Source: Pseudomonas capsici
Lineage (GTDB): Bacteria > Pseudomonadota > Gammaproteobacteria > Pseudomonadales > Pseudomonadaceae
Direction: 5' to 3'
NCBI RefSeq assembly: GCF_017165765.1
Contig: NZ_JAFGZD010000001.1
Span: 248,001 to 312,000 of the forward strand
DNA: 64,000 bases
The translations under genes and the position numbers were made by a program. The notes beneath the pieces were generated by a model. The model had not been told where the DNA came from. It searched no databases and saw nothing but the letters and a program-made list of their open reading frames with translations. Within the stretch, counting starts at the first letter, position 1. The number at the start of each line of letters is the position of its first letter. Shown here in pieces: positions 24,573-35,219 of the stretch.

Positions 24573-27473
24573 ATGCAGGTTCCCCCTTTGTCCCCGGCCT
24601 TGTATCAGCCCACTGATGATTCCCGGGCCGCATTGCCTGTGCCTTCCAATGAAGAGTCCATGAAAGCCTTGCTGCGTGAGGCACGCAACAGCATGCCCGA
24701 TGTGGCCTGGGCGGCCTACGGTGCCGGGACGCACAAGCGCCTGCTGGGGAGTGGATCTGTACCGGCCGATTGGCCGGGCGAGATTCCCTGCGACGGTTTC
24801 GATGGCTTCTGCAGCAAGCGACAATTGCATCGCTGGGTTGTGGGGATGGGGGAAACTCCATTGGGCTGGCTGCTGGCGCCCAGAAGCGAATCGGCCAATC
24901 CGGCACTGGCCGATCTGGCCTTGCGATTGGGCTATCTGTTGCAGAGTGTCGCGCTGGTAAGGGCGCAGAATACTCAGCGGGTCCTTTATGAAATCAGTTA
25001 TCTGGCCAGTTCGACACGGGACCGCAGCACTTTCCTCAAAGGCATCCATAAACAACTGGCGACGTTGATCGATGCGGAAAACTTCTACCTGGCGCTGTAC
25101 GACAGCCAGCGAGACAAGATCACTTATCCCTACTACATCGACGTAGCCGATCACGAGGCGATGGAGCCGGAAAGCTTCGAGTATCTCGACCGTTCGCGGC
25201 TGTCCATGACGGGCCATGTACTGTCCACCGGTCAGCCGATGTTCGTCGATGCCGCGGCAATCAGGCAGGCCCAGGCCCAAGGGCGATTCTTCTGTGAGGG
25301 ACGTCATCCCGAGTTCTGGATGGGCGCACCGCTGAAGAAGGCATCCGACGAAGTCTTCGGCATGCTGGCCATGCAGGTATATGACGTCTCGCGCATCTAC
25401 AGTGTCGAAGACCGTGCGCTGTTTCTGGTGGTTGCCCGGCATGTGGCGATGGCTCTGGACCGGATTCTGCACCGGGCCGACCTTGAGCATACCGTGCTGC
25501 TGCGCACCCAGCAGTTGTCGGCTGCCAACGATGCCCTCAGGCAGGAAGTGGCCGATCGCGAACGTGCGGAGCATCTGCAGAGTGCGTTGTTCCAGATTAC
25601 CGAGCTGTCCAGCCAGCCAGGTGACATGGCAGAGCTGTTCCATAGCCTGCATATGATCGTCGGCGAGTTGCTGGTGGCCTACAACTTCTATATTGCTCTG
25701 TACGACAGCTCTACCGGAGAAGTGACATTCCCCTATTACAGCGATGAGCGACTGACAACACCGCCCCGGTCACGGCGCGGCCAGCGTGGCTTTACCGAGT
25801 ATGTCATCCGCCAGCGCCGTCCTTGCCTGATCGATCGTGAAGATGCCTACAGGCTGGAAAGGGAAGGCGAGATCGAGATTCAGAATGACTCCAATCGGTC
25901 GTCATCCTGGCTGGGCATACCCTTGTTCGAGGGGGATGATGTCCGGGGCGTGCTGGCAGTACAGAGTTATTCGCAGAATGTGAGTTACACACTGCGGGAT
26001 CAGGAACTGCTGACCTTCGTCTCCCGGCATATCGATACGGCTCTGTCCCGGCGAAGTGCTGCCGAAGCGATCCACACCGCCAATCTGCGTCTGGAAGCGC
26101 GGGTGCAGGATCGGACCCGCGAACTGGATCTGGTCAATGCCCGGCTCCAGCATGAAAATTCCCATGACTCGCTGACCGGACTGCCGAATCGCAGTCAGTT
26201 GCAGCAGAGCCTGAAAGAGGCCTGGCAGGCTTTCTGTGGTCGTGACCAGCAATTGGTGGTCATGTTCATTGATCTGGATCGTTTCAAGGTGGTCAACGAC
26301 AGCCTCGGTCACCACTTTGGCGATATTCTGCTGGTTCAGGCGGCAGCCCGTCTGCGCAGTTGTATTCGTGATGGTGATCTATTGGCGCGCCTGGGTGGCG
26401 ACGAGTTTGCGATCCTGGGGATCGGGGCACCGCTGGCTGTCGGGGTCGGCATTGCCGAGCGCATCCTGGAAGCCTTCGATCTGCCGTTCTTTATCAGCGG
26501 TCAGGCTGTCTTTTCCTCCTGCAGTATCGGCGTGGTCGGTGCTGATCGTCAGTTTCATCAGGAGCCCGCCGAGTTGCTGCGCGATGCCGATACGGCAATG
26601 TACCGGGCCAAGAATGGCGGGCGTGACAGCTTTGTGGTGTTCAATCAGGAGTTGCGCCGCGAGGTTTCCGATCAGGTCGAACGCGAAGGCGCATTGCGCA
26701 AGGCGCTCAAGCGGACCAACGAACTGATTCCGTATTTTCAGCCGATCATCTGCGTCAATACCGGCAAGCTGCTGGCCCTCGAAGCCTTGATCCGCTGGCG
26801 TCAGCCCGATGGCCGGGTCATCGCTCCCGGCAGTTTTCTGCCGGCTCTGGAAGGCTTGCGGCTTATCGGGCGGCTGGACATTTACATGTTGCAGCGCGTC
26901 ATTGCCATTCTGGCCGACCCGGCCAATGCCCACTGGCCACCGGTGCATGTCAACTGTTCCAGCTACAGCATCACTCGCCCCGAATTTGCCGGTGAGGTCC
27001 TGACCCTGTTGACGGAGTACGGCGTTGCGCCTTCGCGCCTGTGTCTGGAACTCACCGAGGGCGCGCTGGTGGCCGATCCCGAGCAGGCCCGTCAGTCCAT
27101 GAAGCGGCTGGCCGATCAGGGCATGTCGGTGGTATTGGACGATTTCGGTGCGGGGTTCTCCTCGCTAAGCTATGTGCACCAGTATCACTTCAGCGGCCTG
27201 AAGATCGATAAATCCTTTGTTCTCGAACTGACCACCAGTGCCAGAAGCCGGGCGATCGTGCGCGCCATCGTGCGGATGGCCGAATCTCTGGACCTGACCG
27301 TGGTGGCCGAGGGTGTCGAAGATCACGCCACTCTGGAATTGTTGCGCGGGATGGGGGCCGGTCAGGCGCAGGGCTATCATTTCGCGATGCCGTTGCCTCT
27401 GGAGCAGCTCGACCTGAGCAAGAATATCGAGTTGGGCCTGCACTGGACCCAGACCGGCAATGACTTGCCATGA
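24573..27473 (+). CDS. GAF-GAF-GGDEF-EAL cyclic-di-GMP signalling protein
   Basis: 966 residues from ATG 24573; ATG 24660 has a slightly better site, and the frame is open from 24387. Order: two GAF sensor domains (about 140-285 and 330-480), a short coiled coil, GGDEF (motif at 608-612, with an intact RxxD I-site five residues before) and EAL (EAL at 737-739, 'DDFGAGFSS', 'LKIDKSFV'). Both enzyme signatures look intact, so it could make and degrade cyclic-di-GMP, with the GAF domains setting the balance. No transmembrane segment. Monocistronic. Confidence 0.92.
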   Translation: MQVPPLSPALYQPTDDSRAALPVPSNEESMKALLREARNSMPDVAWAAYGAGTHKRLLGSGSVPADWPGEIPCDGFDGFCSKRQLHRWVVGMGETPLGWLLAPRSESANPALADLALRLGYLLQSVALVRAQNTQRVLYEISYLASSTRDRSTFLKGIHKQLATLIDAENFYLALYDSQRDKITYPYYIDVADHEAMEPESFEYLDRSRLSMTGHVLSTGQPMFVDAAAIRQAQAQGRFFCEGRHPEFWMGAPLKKASDEVFGMLAMQVYDVSRIYSVEDRALFLVVARHVAMALDRILHRADLEHTVLLRTQQLSAANDALRQEVADRERAEHLQSALFQITELSSQPGDMAELFHSLHMIVGELLVAYNFYIALYDSSTGEVTFPYYSDERLTTPPRSRRGQRGFTEYVIRQRRPCLIDREDAYRLEREGEIEIQNDSNRSSSWLGIPLFEGDDVRGVLAVQSYSQNVSYTLRDQELLTFVSRHIDTALSRRSAAEAIHTANLRLEARVQDRTRELDLVNARLQHENSHDSLTGLPNRSQLQQSLKEAWQAFCGRDQQLVVMFIDLDRFKVVNDSLGHHFGDILLVQAAARLRSCIRDGDLLARLGGDEFAILGIGAPLAVGVGIAERILEAFDLPFFISGQAVFSSCSIGVVGADRQFHQEPAELLRDADTAMYRAKNGGRDSFVVFNQELRREVSDQVEREGALRKALKRTNELIPYFQPIICVNTGKLLALEALIRWRQPDGRVIAPGSFLPALEGLRLIGRLDIYMLQRVIAILADPANAHWPPVHVNCSSYSITRPEFAGEVLTLLTEYGVAPSRLCLELTEGALVADPEQARQSMKRLADQGMSVVLDDFGAGFSSLSYVHQYHFSGLKIDKSFVLELTTSARSRAIVRAIVRMAESLDLTVVAEGVEDHATLELLRGMGAGQAQGYHFAMPLPLEQLDLSKNIELGLHWTQTGNDLP

Positions 27474-27564
27474 ACGGCATAGTCTCTCCGTTTCTTTCTG
27501 GGGATTGGTTGAAGTGCATTTTCAAAGTCTTTCAAAATCAAATGGTTGTGCTTTTAAAAGACGA

Positions 27565-27583
27565 CTGGCACCGGTTTTGCTGC
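27565..27583 (+). promoter_or_regulatory. Sigma-54 (RpoN) promoter
   Basis: TGGCACCGGTTTTGCT: -24 GG at 27567-27568 and -12 GC at 27579-27580 with exactly ten bases between, matching TGGCAC-N5-TTGC. It lies 33 bp upstream of ATG 27616. An enhancer-binding activator should act from upstream. Confidence 0.82.
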
Positions 27584-27615
27584 GAAAGGGGCGCACCCAC
27601 CGCAGGAGGTGAAAG

Positions 27616-28170
27616 ATGATTATCAACAACGGCACGCTCGAAGGTCTGGTTTCCAGATTTGTCGGGCGCAAGACAGTGGATGAGGTTTCCCAGAACTCAT
27701 TCAGTACTGTTGCGGCTGCTGAGAGTCTGGTTCCGGCTGTCACTCCGGTGACCGCCAGGGCGGACAGTTCCGCGTCCCAGGACAGTACCAAGAGCAACAA
27801 TGGCTATGACGAATCCTTTGCCCGGATGATGTTCAACATCAAGACCCTGGCCGAGAAAACCCTGTCCGAGAAAACCGCTGACAGCGATAACGGCCTGATC
27901 GCCTCGAACGGTTCGGGCAGTACGATCAATACCGGCACATCGACCAGCTCGATTCAGCAGGAATTCATGGATTACATGAAACAGACTGCCGAAGAGAAAA
28001 TGCGTGAAAAACTCACCGGTGTCAGCAAGGCCGAATACGAAGCCATGAGCCCTGAAGAGAAGCTGGCCGTGGACAAGAAAGTCCAGGAAGCCCTCAAGGA
28101 ACATCAGACGGCTGCTGTCGATGACATCAATGCGAGAATCAATGGCATCAAGGCCGGGATGCTTGCTTAA
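27616..28170 (+). CDS. Unknown protein under a sigma-54 promoter
   Basis: 184 residues with an excellent AGGAGGTGAAAG ribosome site. The N-terminal ~60 residues are Ser/Thr/Val-rich with no classical signal peptide. The centre has 'MMFNIKTLAEKTLSEKTA' and a Ser/Gly/Thr linker, and the C-terminal half is helical and charged ('QTAEEKMREKLTGVSKAEYE'). Such Ser-rich starts occur in type III or flagellar-exported proteins, but there is no hrp box and export is only a guess. Monocistronic. Confidence 0.78.
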   Translation: MIINNGTLEGLVSRFVGRKTVDEVSQNSFSTVAAAESLVPAVTPVTARADSSASQDSTKSNNGYDESFARMMFNIKTLAEKTLSEKTADSDNGLIASNGSGSTINTGTSTSSIQQEFMDYMKQTAEEKMREKLTGVSKAEYEAMSPEEKLAVDKKVQEALKEHQTAAVDDINARINGIKAGMLA

Positions 28171-28209
28171 AGGCTGGTATCGTCAATCCTGATGTTTGAT
28201 CGTTATCTT

Positions 28210-28258
28210 GTGATAGACAGCTTGCTGGCGAACAGTTGCCAGCAAGCTGCCTATCACA
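28210..28258. repeat. REP-like palindrome / terminator before mtlZ
   Basis: Stem TGTGATAGACAGCTTGCTGGC / GCCAGCAAGCTGCCTATCACA with an 8-base loop. The core CAGCTTGCTGG...CCAGCAAGCTG recurs at 54704-54795 and 59825-59867. It lies between two convergent genes and probably ends both. Confidence 0.75.
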
Positions 28259-28280
28259 GGTTTTGAAATGCGCCCATCTA

Positions 28281-29219
28281 TTATTCCAGCTGATGCCGAT
28301 ACGGCAGATCCGGTCCCACCCTGGTGCAGGTCAGTGCCGCCGCCCTGACGGCAAAGCCGAGCATTTCATCCAGGGTTTCCCGTGACAGGGATTCAAGACC
28401 TTGCGGGGTATCCAGCTGACGCTCGCTGAGGAACGTCAGCAACGCTGCCTGGAAGGTATCTCCTGCGCCCACCGTGTCCACGGTCTTGACGCTTTGCGCC
28501 GCCACCGACCAGTTCCCGTGTTGCCGGCTAAAAATGCTGGCACCTTCCGCGCCCCGGGTCAGCACCACGAACTGGCAGCGCTTGTTCAGCCACTCCTGGG
28601 CAATGCCCTGCGGGTCGCTGTCCGGGTAGAGCAGATGCAGGTCTTCGTCGCTGACCTTGATGATATGTGCGTGCGCGGCAAAGGCGCCGATCCGGGCGCG
28701 CCAGCGTTCTATATCCGGCTCCGGGTTGAGTCGCACGTTGGGGTCCAGAGTAATCAGGCGATTATTGCTTTCCCGGGCAACCAGAGCCAGAAGGGTATCG
28801 GCAATCGGCTGCACGACCAGCGAAAACGAGCCTACATGAATACCGCGCACCTTTTCATCCAGGGCAGGCAGGTGCTCCAGCTGCAACTGCCGGTCGGCAC
28901 AACCTTCGCCGCGAAAACTGTAGGTGGGCGAACCGTCGGCACCGACCGCTACCATGGCCAGTGTCGTAGGCGCTTCAAAGTCGATCAGATAGCCGGGGTT
29001 GACCGCTTCCTGATCCAGCACGGCGCGCAGGCGACGGCCCAGGTAGTCGGTGGACAGGCCGGCGAAAAAAGCGGCCTCGACCCCAAGGCGGCGCAGACCT
29101 ATCGCCACGTTGAAAGGTGAACCACCGGCAACGGCTTCAAGACCCAGTCTGTTGAGCGAACCGTTGTCGTCCGCTCGGGTGAAAATATCGAAAAGAGCTT
29201 CGCCGCAGACAAGAAACAT
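28281..29219 (-). CDS. mtlZ: Fructokinase (PfkB family) of the mannitol operon
   Basis: 312 residues. PfkB-type sugar kinase: N-terminal 'CGEALFDIF', 'AGGSPFNVAIGLRRLGV' and C-terminal anion-hole signature 'DTVGAGDTFQAALL'. It phosphorylates the fructose made by mannitol dehydrogenase, feeding glycolysis through fructose 6-phosphate. Last gene of mtlEFGKDYZ, 24 bp after mtlY. Gene order rather than motif fixes the sugar. Confidence 0.92.
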   Translation of the reverse strand: MFLVCGEALFDIFTRADDNGSLNRLGLEAVAGGSPFNVAIGLRRLGVEAAFFAGLSTDYLGRRLRAVLDQEAVNPGYLIDFEAPTTLAMVAVGADGSPTYSFRGEGCADRQLQLEHLPALDEKVRGIHVGSFSLVVQPIADTLLALVARESNNRLITLDPNVRLNPEPDIERWRARIGAFAAHAHIIKVSDEDLHLLYPDSDPQGIAQEWLNKRCQFVVLTRGAEGASIFSRQHGNWSVAAQSVKTVDTVGAGDTFQAALLTFLSERQLDTPQGLESLSRETLDEMLGFAVRAAALTCTRVGPDLPYRHQLE

Positions 29220-29243
29220 AAGTGCTCCGTGAAATGGCAGGGA

Positions 29244-30725
29244 TCAGACTGCCCGCAATTGATCCTGATAACGTGCGTGGACATGCTCGTAAGCAGCCAC
29301 ATTTTTTGCGACAGGGTAGGTTTCGCTGTCGGGGTCGAGTCTGACGCAGCGTTCGCAAAGTGTTTGCAGATCCGTTGCCTGTCCATTCTCGCCAGCCCAG
29401 CACCAGGCCGCCTGGATGGCTGCACCCAGGGCCGCTGCTTCGGCGTATTCGGTGCAAATGACGGGAGTATCCATGATGTCGGCAATCATCTGTCGCCAGA
29501 TGGCGCTTTTCGAGCCGCCGCCGATCAAACGGATGGTCTGGCTCTTGATGCCACTGGCCCTCAGCAGGTCCAGACCGTAGCGTAACCCGAGGCTGGTGCC
29601 TTCAACCACGGCACGACACAGATTGGCCCGGGTCAGATTGGTGCTGTTCAGACCCAGGATGCTGCCGGTCGCATCGGGCAGGGCGGGGACTCGTTCACCG
29701 TTGAGAAACGGCAGCATGAGTACACCTTCCGCTCCGATGGGTGCCTGGGCGACTGCCTGATTGAAACCGTCGATATCCAGCGAGAACAACTCGCGAACGG
29801 CACTGGTGGCATTGGTCAGGTTCATGGTGCAGATCAGTGGCAGCCAGCCATCGGATGAAGAGCAGAAGGTTGCCACCGATGCCTGTTCGCTGACCTGAGG
29901 CTGATCGGCGAAGGCGTACACGGTACCTGATGAGCCGAGACTCATGGTGATCAGGCCCGGCTTGATATTGCCGGTACCGATGGCGCCCATCATATTGTCG
30001 CCACCACCGCTGGACACCACCGCGTCCGGGTTCAGGCCCAGCAGGCTGGCGATTTCACCTCGAATCGTGCCGACCTTGTGCTGTGCCGGCAGCAATTCCG
30101 GAAGCGCGTTGCCCAGACGGCCAGTCGGGTCTATATGCGCCAGCAGCGGCAGATCCCATTCCCGGGTGCGCACATTGAAGTAGCCGGTCCCCGACGCATC
30201 GCCATAGTCCGTGCAGCAACGCCCGGTCAGCCAGTAGTTGAGGTAATCGTGAGGCAACAGGATTTTGTCGATGCGTTCGAACAGTTCCGGGTGCTGCTCC
30301 TTGGTCCACAGCAGCTTGGAAACCGTATAGCCCGGCGCTATGACCAGTCCCAGACGTTGCAGCGAGCCTTGCTCGCCACCCAGATAATCCAGCAGGCGCT
30401 GGTTCTCGGGAGTGGTTTCGGTGTCGCACCATAATTTGGCCGGGCGCAGCACCTGGCCCTGGGCGTCCAGCAGCACCAGACCATGCTGCTGGCCGGAAAC
30501 ACCGATGCCTTTGATCTGCAGGCCCGAAATGCCGGCCTTGGTCAGAGCGCTGCGGGTTGCCTGTTCCAGCGCGTCCAGCCATTGCTGCACATCCTGTTCG
30601 CGTCGGCCGTGGGCGTTGCTGATCAGGCTGTGCGGGGCAGAGCCCTCGCCCAGCACCCGACCGCTATCCGCATCCAGAACGATGGCTTTGGTACCTTGGG
30701 TCCCGCAATCGATTCCAAGAAACAT
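29244..30725 (-). CDS. mtlY: Xylulokinase
   Basis: 493 residues, FGGY family: N-terminal 'GIDCGTQGTKAIVLD' phosphate site, 'ISGLQIKGIGVSGQQHGLVLLD' xylulokinase-type segment, and C-terminal 'IGGGSKSAIWRQMIAD'. It phosphorylates D-xylulose, the product of arabitol oxidation by MtlD, to xylulose 5-phosphate. Sits nine bases after mtlD. Confidence 0.93.
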   Translation of the reverse strand: MFLGIDCGTQGTKAIVLDADSGRVLGEGSAPHSLISNAHGRREQDVQQWLDALEQATRSALTKAGISGLQIKGIGVSGQQHGLVLLDAQGQVLRPAKLWCDTETTPENQRLLDYLGGEQGSLQRLGLVIAPGYTVSKLLWTKEQHPELFERIDKILLPHDYLNYWLTGRCCTDYGDASGTGYFNVRTREWDLPLLAHIDPTGRLGNALPELLPAQHKVGTIRGEIASLLGLNPDAVVSSGGGDNMMGAIGTGNIKPGLITMSLGSSGTVYAFADQPQVSEQASVATFCSSSDGWLPLICTMNLTNATSAVRELFSLDIDGFNQAVAQAPIGAEGVLMLPFLNGERVPALPDATGSILGLNSTNLTRANLCRAVVEGTSLGLRYGLDLLRASGIKSQTIRLIGGGSKSAIWRQMIADIMDTPVICTEYAEAAALGAAIQAAWCWAGENGQATDLQTLCERCVRLDPDSETYPVAKNVAAYEHVHARYQDQLRAV

Positions 30726-30734
30726 GGTTGCCTC

Positions 30735-32216
30735 TCAAAGGCCGTTGGCCAGGATTTTTTCCAGTGTGCCGCTGACTCCCAGGTCCCGCAGGTTATTGAC
30801 GTTCTGCTCGAAAGCGGCGACGAATTCGGCAGAGCGGGGGATTGCCAGGCCAAAGATTTCTTCCACGCCCAGTAACCGCTGGGTCAGCAACGCATCGTCG
30901 GCAACCAGCGCCTGACAGAAGTCAGCCCGTGGGTCGGGAATCCTGTAGGTCGTGCCGTTCTCGTCCACGCCCTTGAGATACAAGGCCCAGGCCGCTACCA
31001 CCAGTGAGGCGCGCTGCAGATTGCCCTGATCGACAATCAGCCGGTTGATGGTCGGGATGGTGAACTTGGGGAATTTCGAGGAGCCATCCGAACACACGCG
31101 CTCCAGTTGGTCGGCAATCGCCTGATTGGAGAAACGCTCGATCAGGGTGTCCTTGTAGCCTTCCAGATCGATGCCCGGCACCGATGCCAGTTGCGGGGTG
31201 ACATCCAGATCCATGTAGGTGCGGATATAACGCACGAACAGCGGGTCGTTCATGGTTTCGTGAACGAAGCGATAGCCTTTCAGAAAGCCCAGATAGGTCA
31301 GGGCCAGATGGCTGCCGTTGAGCAGCTTGATTTTCATCTCTTCGTAAGGTGTCACGTCGTCGGTGAACTGCACGCCGACCTTTTCCCAGGCCGGGCGGCC
31401 ATTGACGAACTTGTCTTCCAGTACCCATTGCACAAAAGGCTCGCACACCACCGGCCAGGCGTCGTCGATATGCTTTTCATCGGCCAGTTTCAGGCGATGT
31501 GCCGAACTGGTCATGGGCGTGATGCGGTCGACCATGGCGTTGGGGAAGCTCACGTTCTCGGCAATCCAGTCATGCAGATCGGCGTCGCGCAGGGCGGCAA
31601 AGGCCAGCAGTGCCTTGCGGGTCACGGCGCCGTTGTGGGGCAGGTTATCGCAGGACATCAGTGTAAAGGCCGGGATGCCTGCCGCACGCCGGCGGGCCAG
31701 CGCGGCACACAGAAAGCCGAATACCGTGCCCGGGGTATTGGGATGGGCCAGGTCATGTCTGATCTGTGGCAGATGGGCCATGAACTGGCCGTTGCTGTCA
31801 TCGATGCAGTAGCCGCCTTCAGTGATGGTCAGCGAAACGATGCGGATTTCCGGGCTGGCCAGCTTGTCGATCAGTGCCTGGGGATCTTCTTCGGCCAGCA
31901 GCATGCCGCTGATGGAGGCAATGACCCGGGTTTCGGTGTCCGGTGTGTCACCCAGCTCAAACAGGGTGTAGAGATAGTCCTGACCGGCCAGTGCATCTCG
32001 CACGCTTCGGTCTTCGGGGCGCAGGCCTACGCCGCAGATGCTCCAGTCCAGGCCTTCGCCGCTGTTCATCAGGGCATCGGTGTAAAACGCCTGATGTGCC
32101 CGGTGAAAGCCGCCGACGCCGATATGGGCGATGCCCTGGCGTGTTTCACTGGCCGAGTAGTCGGGGCGGGCAATATCGGCGCCCAGTTGTGACAGGTTCT
32201 GTTTGTTCAGTTTCAT
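30735..32216 (-). CDS. mtlD: Mannitol 2-dehydrogenase
   Basis: 493 residues, the same length as the P. fluorescens enzyme. Long-chain polyol dehydrogenase: N-terminal 'HIGVGGFHRAHQAFYTD' nucleotide-binding region and the active-site segment 'EEMKIKLLNGSH' with the catalytic lysine. It oxidises mannitol to fructose (and arabitol to xylulose) with NAD+. The frame is open 26 codons upstream, but GGAG precedes ATG 32216 and the encoded N-terminus then fits the family. Confidence 0.95.
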   Translation of the reverse strand: MKLNKQNLSQLGADIARPDYSASETRQGIAHIGVGGFHRAHQAFYTDALMNSGEGLDWSICGVGLRPEDRSVRDALAGQDYLYTLFELGDTPDTETRVIASISGMLLAEEDPQALIDKLASPEIRIVSLTITEGGYCIDDSNGQFMAHLPQIRHDLAHPNTPGTVFGFLCAALARRRAAGIPAFTLMSCDNLPHNGAVTRKALLAFAALRDADLHDWIAENVSFPNAMVDRITPMTSSAHRLKLADEKHIDDAWPVVCEPFVQWVLEDKFVNGRPAWEKVGVQFTDDVTPYEEMKIKLLNGSHLALTYLGFLKGYRFVHETMNDPLFVRYIRTYMDLDVTPQLASVPGIDLEGYKDTLIERFSNQAIADQLERVCSDGSSKFPKFTIPTINRLIVDQGNLQRASLVVAAWALYLKGVDENGTTYRIPDPRADFCQALVADDALLTQRLLGVEEIFGLAIPRSAEFVAAFEQNVNNLRDLGVSGTLEKILANGL

Positions 32217-32236
32217 GTCAGAGGCTCTCCAATAAG

Positions 32237-33337
<1,101 letters not shown>

Positions 33338-33368
33338 GCTTGACTCCGTTTTTATTCTTGAATTCGGG

Positions 33369-34202
33369 CTATTTGACGGCGCCGAACGACAGGCCGCGGA
33401 CCAGTTGCTTCTGGCTGATCCAGCCGAAAATCAGGATCGGTGCGCAGGCCAGGGTCGAGACGGCCGAGAGCTTGGCCCAGAACAATCCTTCGGGGCTTGA
33501 GTACGAGGCGATCAGCGCCGTGAGCGGTGCGGCACTGGAGGACGTGAGGTTCAGGGACCAGAACGCCTCGTTCCAGCACAGAATCAGTGACAGCAGCGCC
33601 GTCGATGCCAGGCCGCCCTTGCAGATCGGCATCAGCACCCGGAATATCTCCTGGCGGGTGCTGGCACCGTCCAGTCGCGAGGCTTCGAGGATTTCTCCGG
33701 GAATGTCCTTGAAGTAGGTGTAAATCATCCAGACCACGATCGGCAGGTTGATCAGCGTGTAGATGATGATCAGTGCCAGACGTGAATCCAGCAGGCCAAA
33801 GGTCTTGGCCAGCAGGTAGATCGGCATCAGCACCCCCACCGGCGGCAGCATCTTGGTGGAGAGCATCCACAGCAGCGTGCTCTTGGTCCGTTTGGTCTCG
33901 AAGAACGCCATGGAGTAGGCCGCCGGGATCGCCACCAGCATGCACAGGATCGTGGCGCTGAACGAGATCAGCACCGAGTTCCAGGCAAAGTGGAAGTAAT
34001 CGCTGCGTTCCTGAATGTGCAGGTAGTTTTCCAGCGTCGGCGTGAAGAACAGTTGCGGCGGCGTCGCGAAAGCGTCGATCTCGGTCTTGAAGCTGGTCAG
34101 CACCATCCAGAAGATCGGGAAGAAGATCAGTGCGGCGATAAGCCAGGACAAGGCCCCGAGCAGCACGCTTTGCAGGCGTCGTGATTGTTTCAGCGTCATC
34201 AT
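33369..34202 (-). CDS. mtlG: Polyol ABC transporter permease
   Basis: 277 residues, six predicted membrane helices, MalG type. The EAA loop reads 'EILEASRLDGASTRQEIFRV' near 185-205, contacting MtlK. Partners MtlF, ten bases upstream in the operon. Confidence 0.94.
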   Translation of the reverse strand: MMTLKQSRRLQSVLLGALSWLIAALIFFPIFWMVLTSFKTEIDAFATPPQLFFTPTLENYLHIQERSDYFHFAWNSVLISFSATILCMLVAIPAAYSMAFFETKRTKSTLLWMLSTKMLPPVGVLMPIYLLAKTFGLLDSRLALIIIYTLINLPIVVWMIYTYFKDIPGEILEASRLDGASTRQEIFRVLMPICKGGLASTALLSLILCWNEAFWSLNLTSSSAAPLTALIASYSSPEGLFWAKLSAVSTLACAPILIFGWISQKQLVRGLSFGAVK

Positions 34203-34212
34203 GGCAAGGCCC

Positions 34213-35145
34213 TCATGACTTGTCGGTGAGGTTTTTGCCGATCATCCGGATCAGGATGATCGCCGCGATATTGGCAATGACGACCGCAATCAGGCCGCCC
34301 GCCGAGGCCATGCCGACATCGAACTGCAGCAATGCCTGGATGTAGATCAGGTACGCCAGGTTGGTCGAGGCGAAGCCCGGACCGCCATTGGTGGTGGTAA
34401 AGATTTCGGCAAACACCGAGAGCAGGAAAATCGTCTCGATCATCACCACCACGGCGATCGGCCGGGCCAGGTGGGGCAGGGTCAGGTGCCAGAAAATCGC
34501 AATTGGGCCGGCACCGTCGAGTCGTGCCGCTTCCTTCTGTTCCTGGTCCAGCGACTGCATGGCGGTCATCAGGATCAGGATGGCGAACGGCAGCCACTGC
34601 CATGACACGATGATAATGATCGACAGCATCGGGTAATGGGCGAACCAGTCGACGGGTTCTGCACCGAAGAAGCGCCACACGGCGGCCAGTACACCGGAAA
34701 CCGGATGGAAAATCAGGTTTTTCCAGATCAGGGCGCTGACCGTGGGCATGATGAAGAAGGGCGAGATCAACAACACCCGTACGATGCCGCGGCCAAAGAA
34801 CTCGCTGGCTTCCAGCAGGGCGGAAATCAGTACGCCGAGAATCACGCTGATCGCCAGCACGCTGCCCACCAGCAGCAAGGTATTTCCGGCACCGGGCAGG
34901 AAGCCGCTGTCGGTGACGAAGTAAGTGAAGTTTTCCAGGCCGACGAATTCGTTATCGCCGGGGCTCAACAGGTTGTAGCGAATCAGCGAGAAGTAAATGG
35001 TCATGCCCAGCGGCACGATCATCCAGACCAGCAAGAGGGTCACGGAAGGGCTGACCAGAAACCATCCGGGTTTGAATCTGTTGTTTCTGGCCTTGGGGAT
35101 CTCGCCGGATAAATCCGGACGAGCAGGAGTGGCTGAGGTCTTCAT
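34213..35145 (-). CDS. mtlF: Polyol ABC transporter permease
   Basis: 310 residues, MalF type with six helices and an N-terminal basic cytoplasmic tail of about 25 residues. EAA loop 'QKEAARLDGAGPIAIFWH'. Forms the channel with MtlG. Confidence 0.94.
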   Translation of the reverse strand: MKTSATPARPDLSGEIPKARNNRFKPGWFLVSPSVTLLLVWMIVPLGMTIYFSLIRYNLLSPGDNEFVGLENFTYFVTDSGFLPGAGNTLLLVGSVLAISVILGVLISALLEASEFFGRGIVRVLLISPFFIMPTVSALIWKNLIFHPVSGVLAAVWRFFGAEPVDWFAHYPMLSIIIIVSWQWLPFAILILMTAMQSLDQEQKEAARLDGAGPIAIFWHLTLPHLARPIAVVVMIETIFLLSVFAEIFTTTNGGPGFASTNLAYLIYIQALLQFDVGMASAGGLIAVVIANIAAIILIRMIGKNLTDKS

Positions 35146-35186
35146 GGGGAACTCCGAACCGGGATTTGCCTGTCAGCGGGAGTCGA

Positions 35187-35200
35187 GGGGCTGACGCCCC
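35187..35200 (-). promoter_or_regulatory. Stem-loop between mtlE and mtlF
   Basis: GGGGC / GCCCC stem with a four-base loop in the 74-bp gap after mtlE. Such hairpins after the binding-protein gene usually protect its mRNA and lower expression of the downstream permeases; that role is inferred. Confidence 0.45.
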
Positions 35201-35219
35201 CCGGCTTGAGTCACGAGGT

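Noticed and set aside
27500..27615. HrpL-type hrp box before the Ser-rich gene
   Set aside because: No GGAACC-N16-CCAC pattern; the sigma-54 element explains the promoter.
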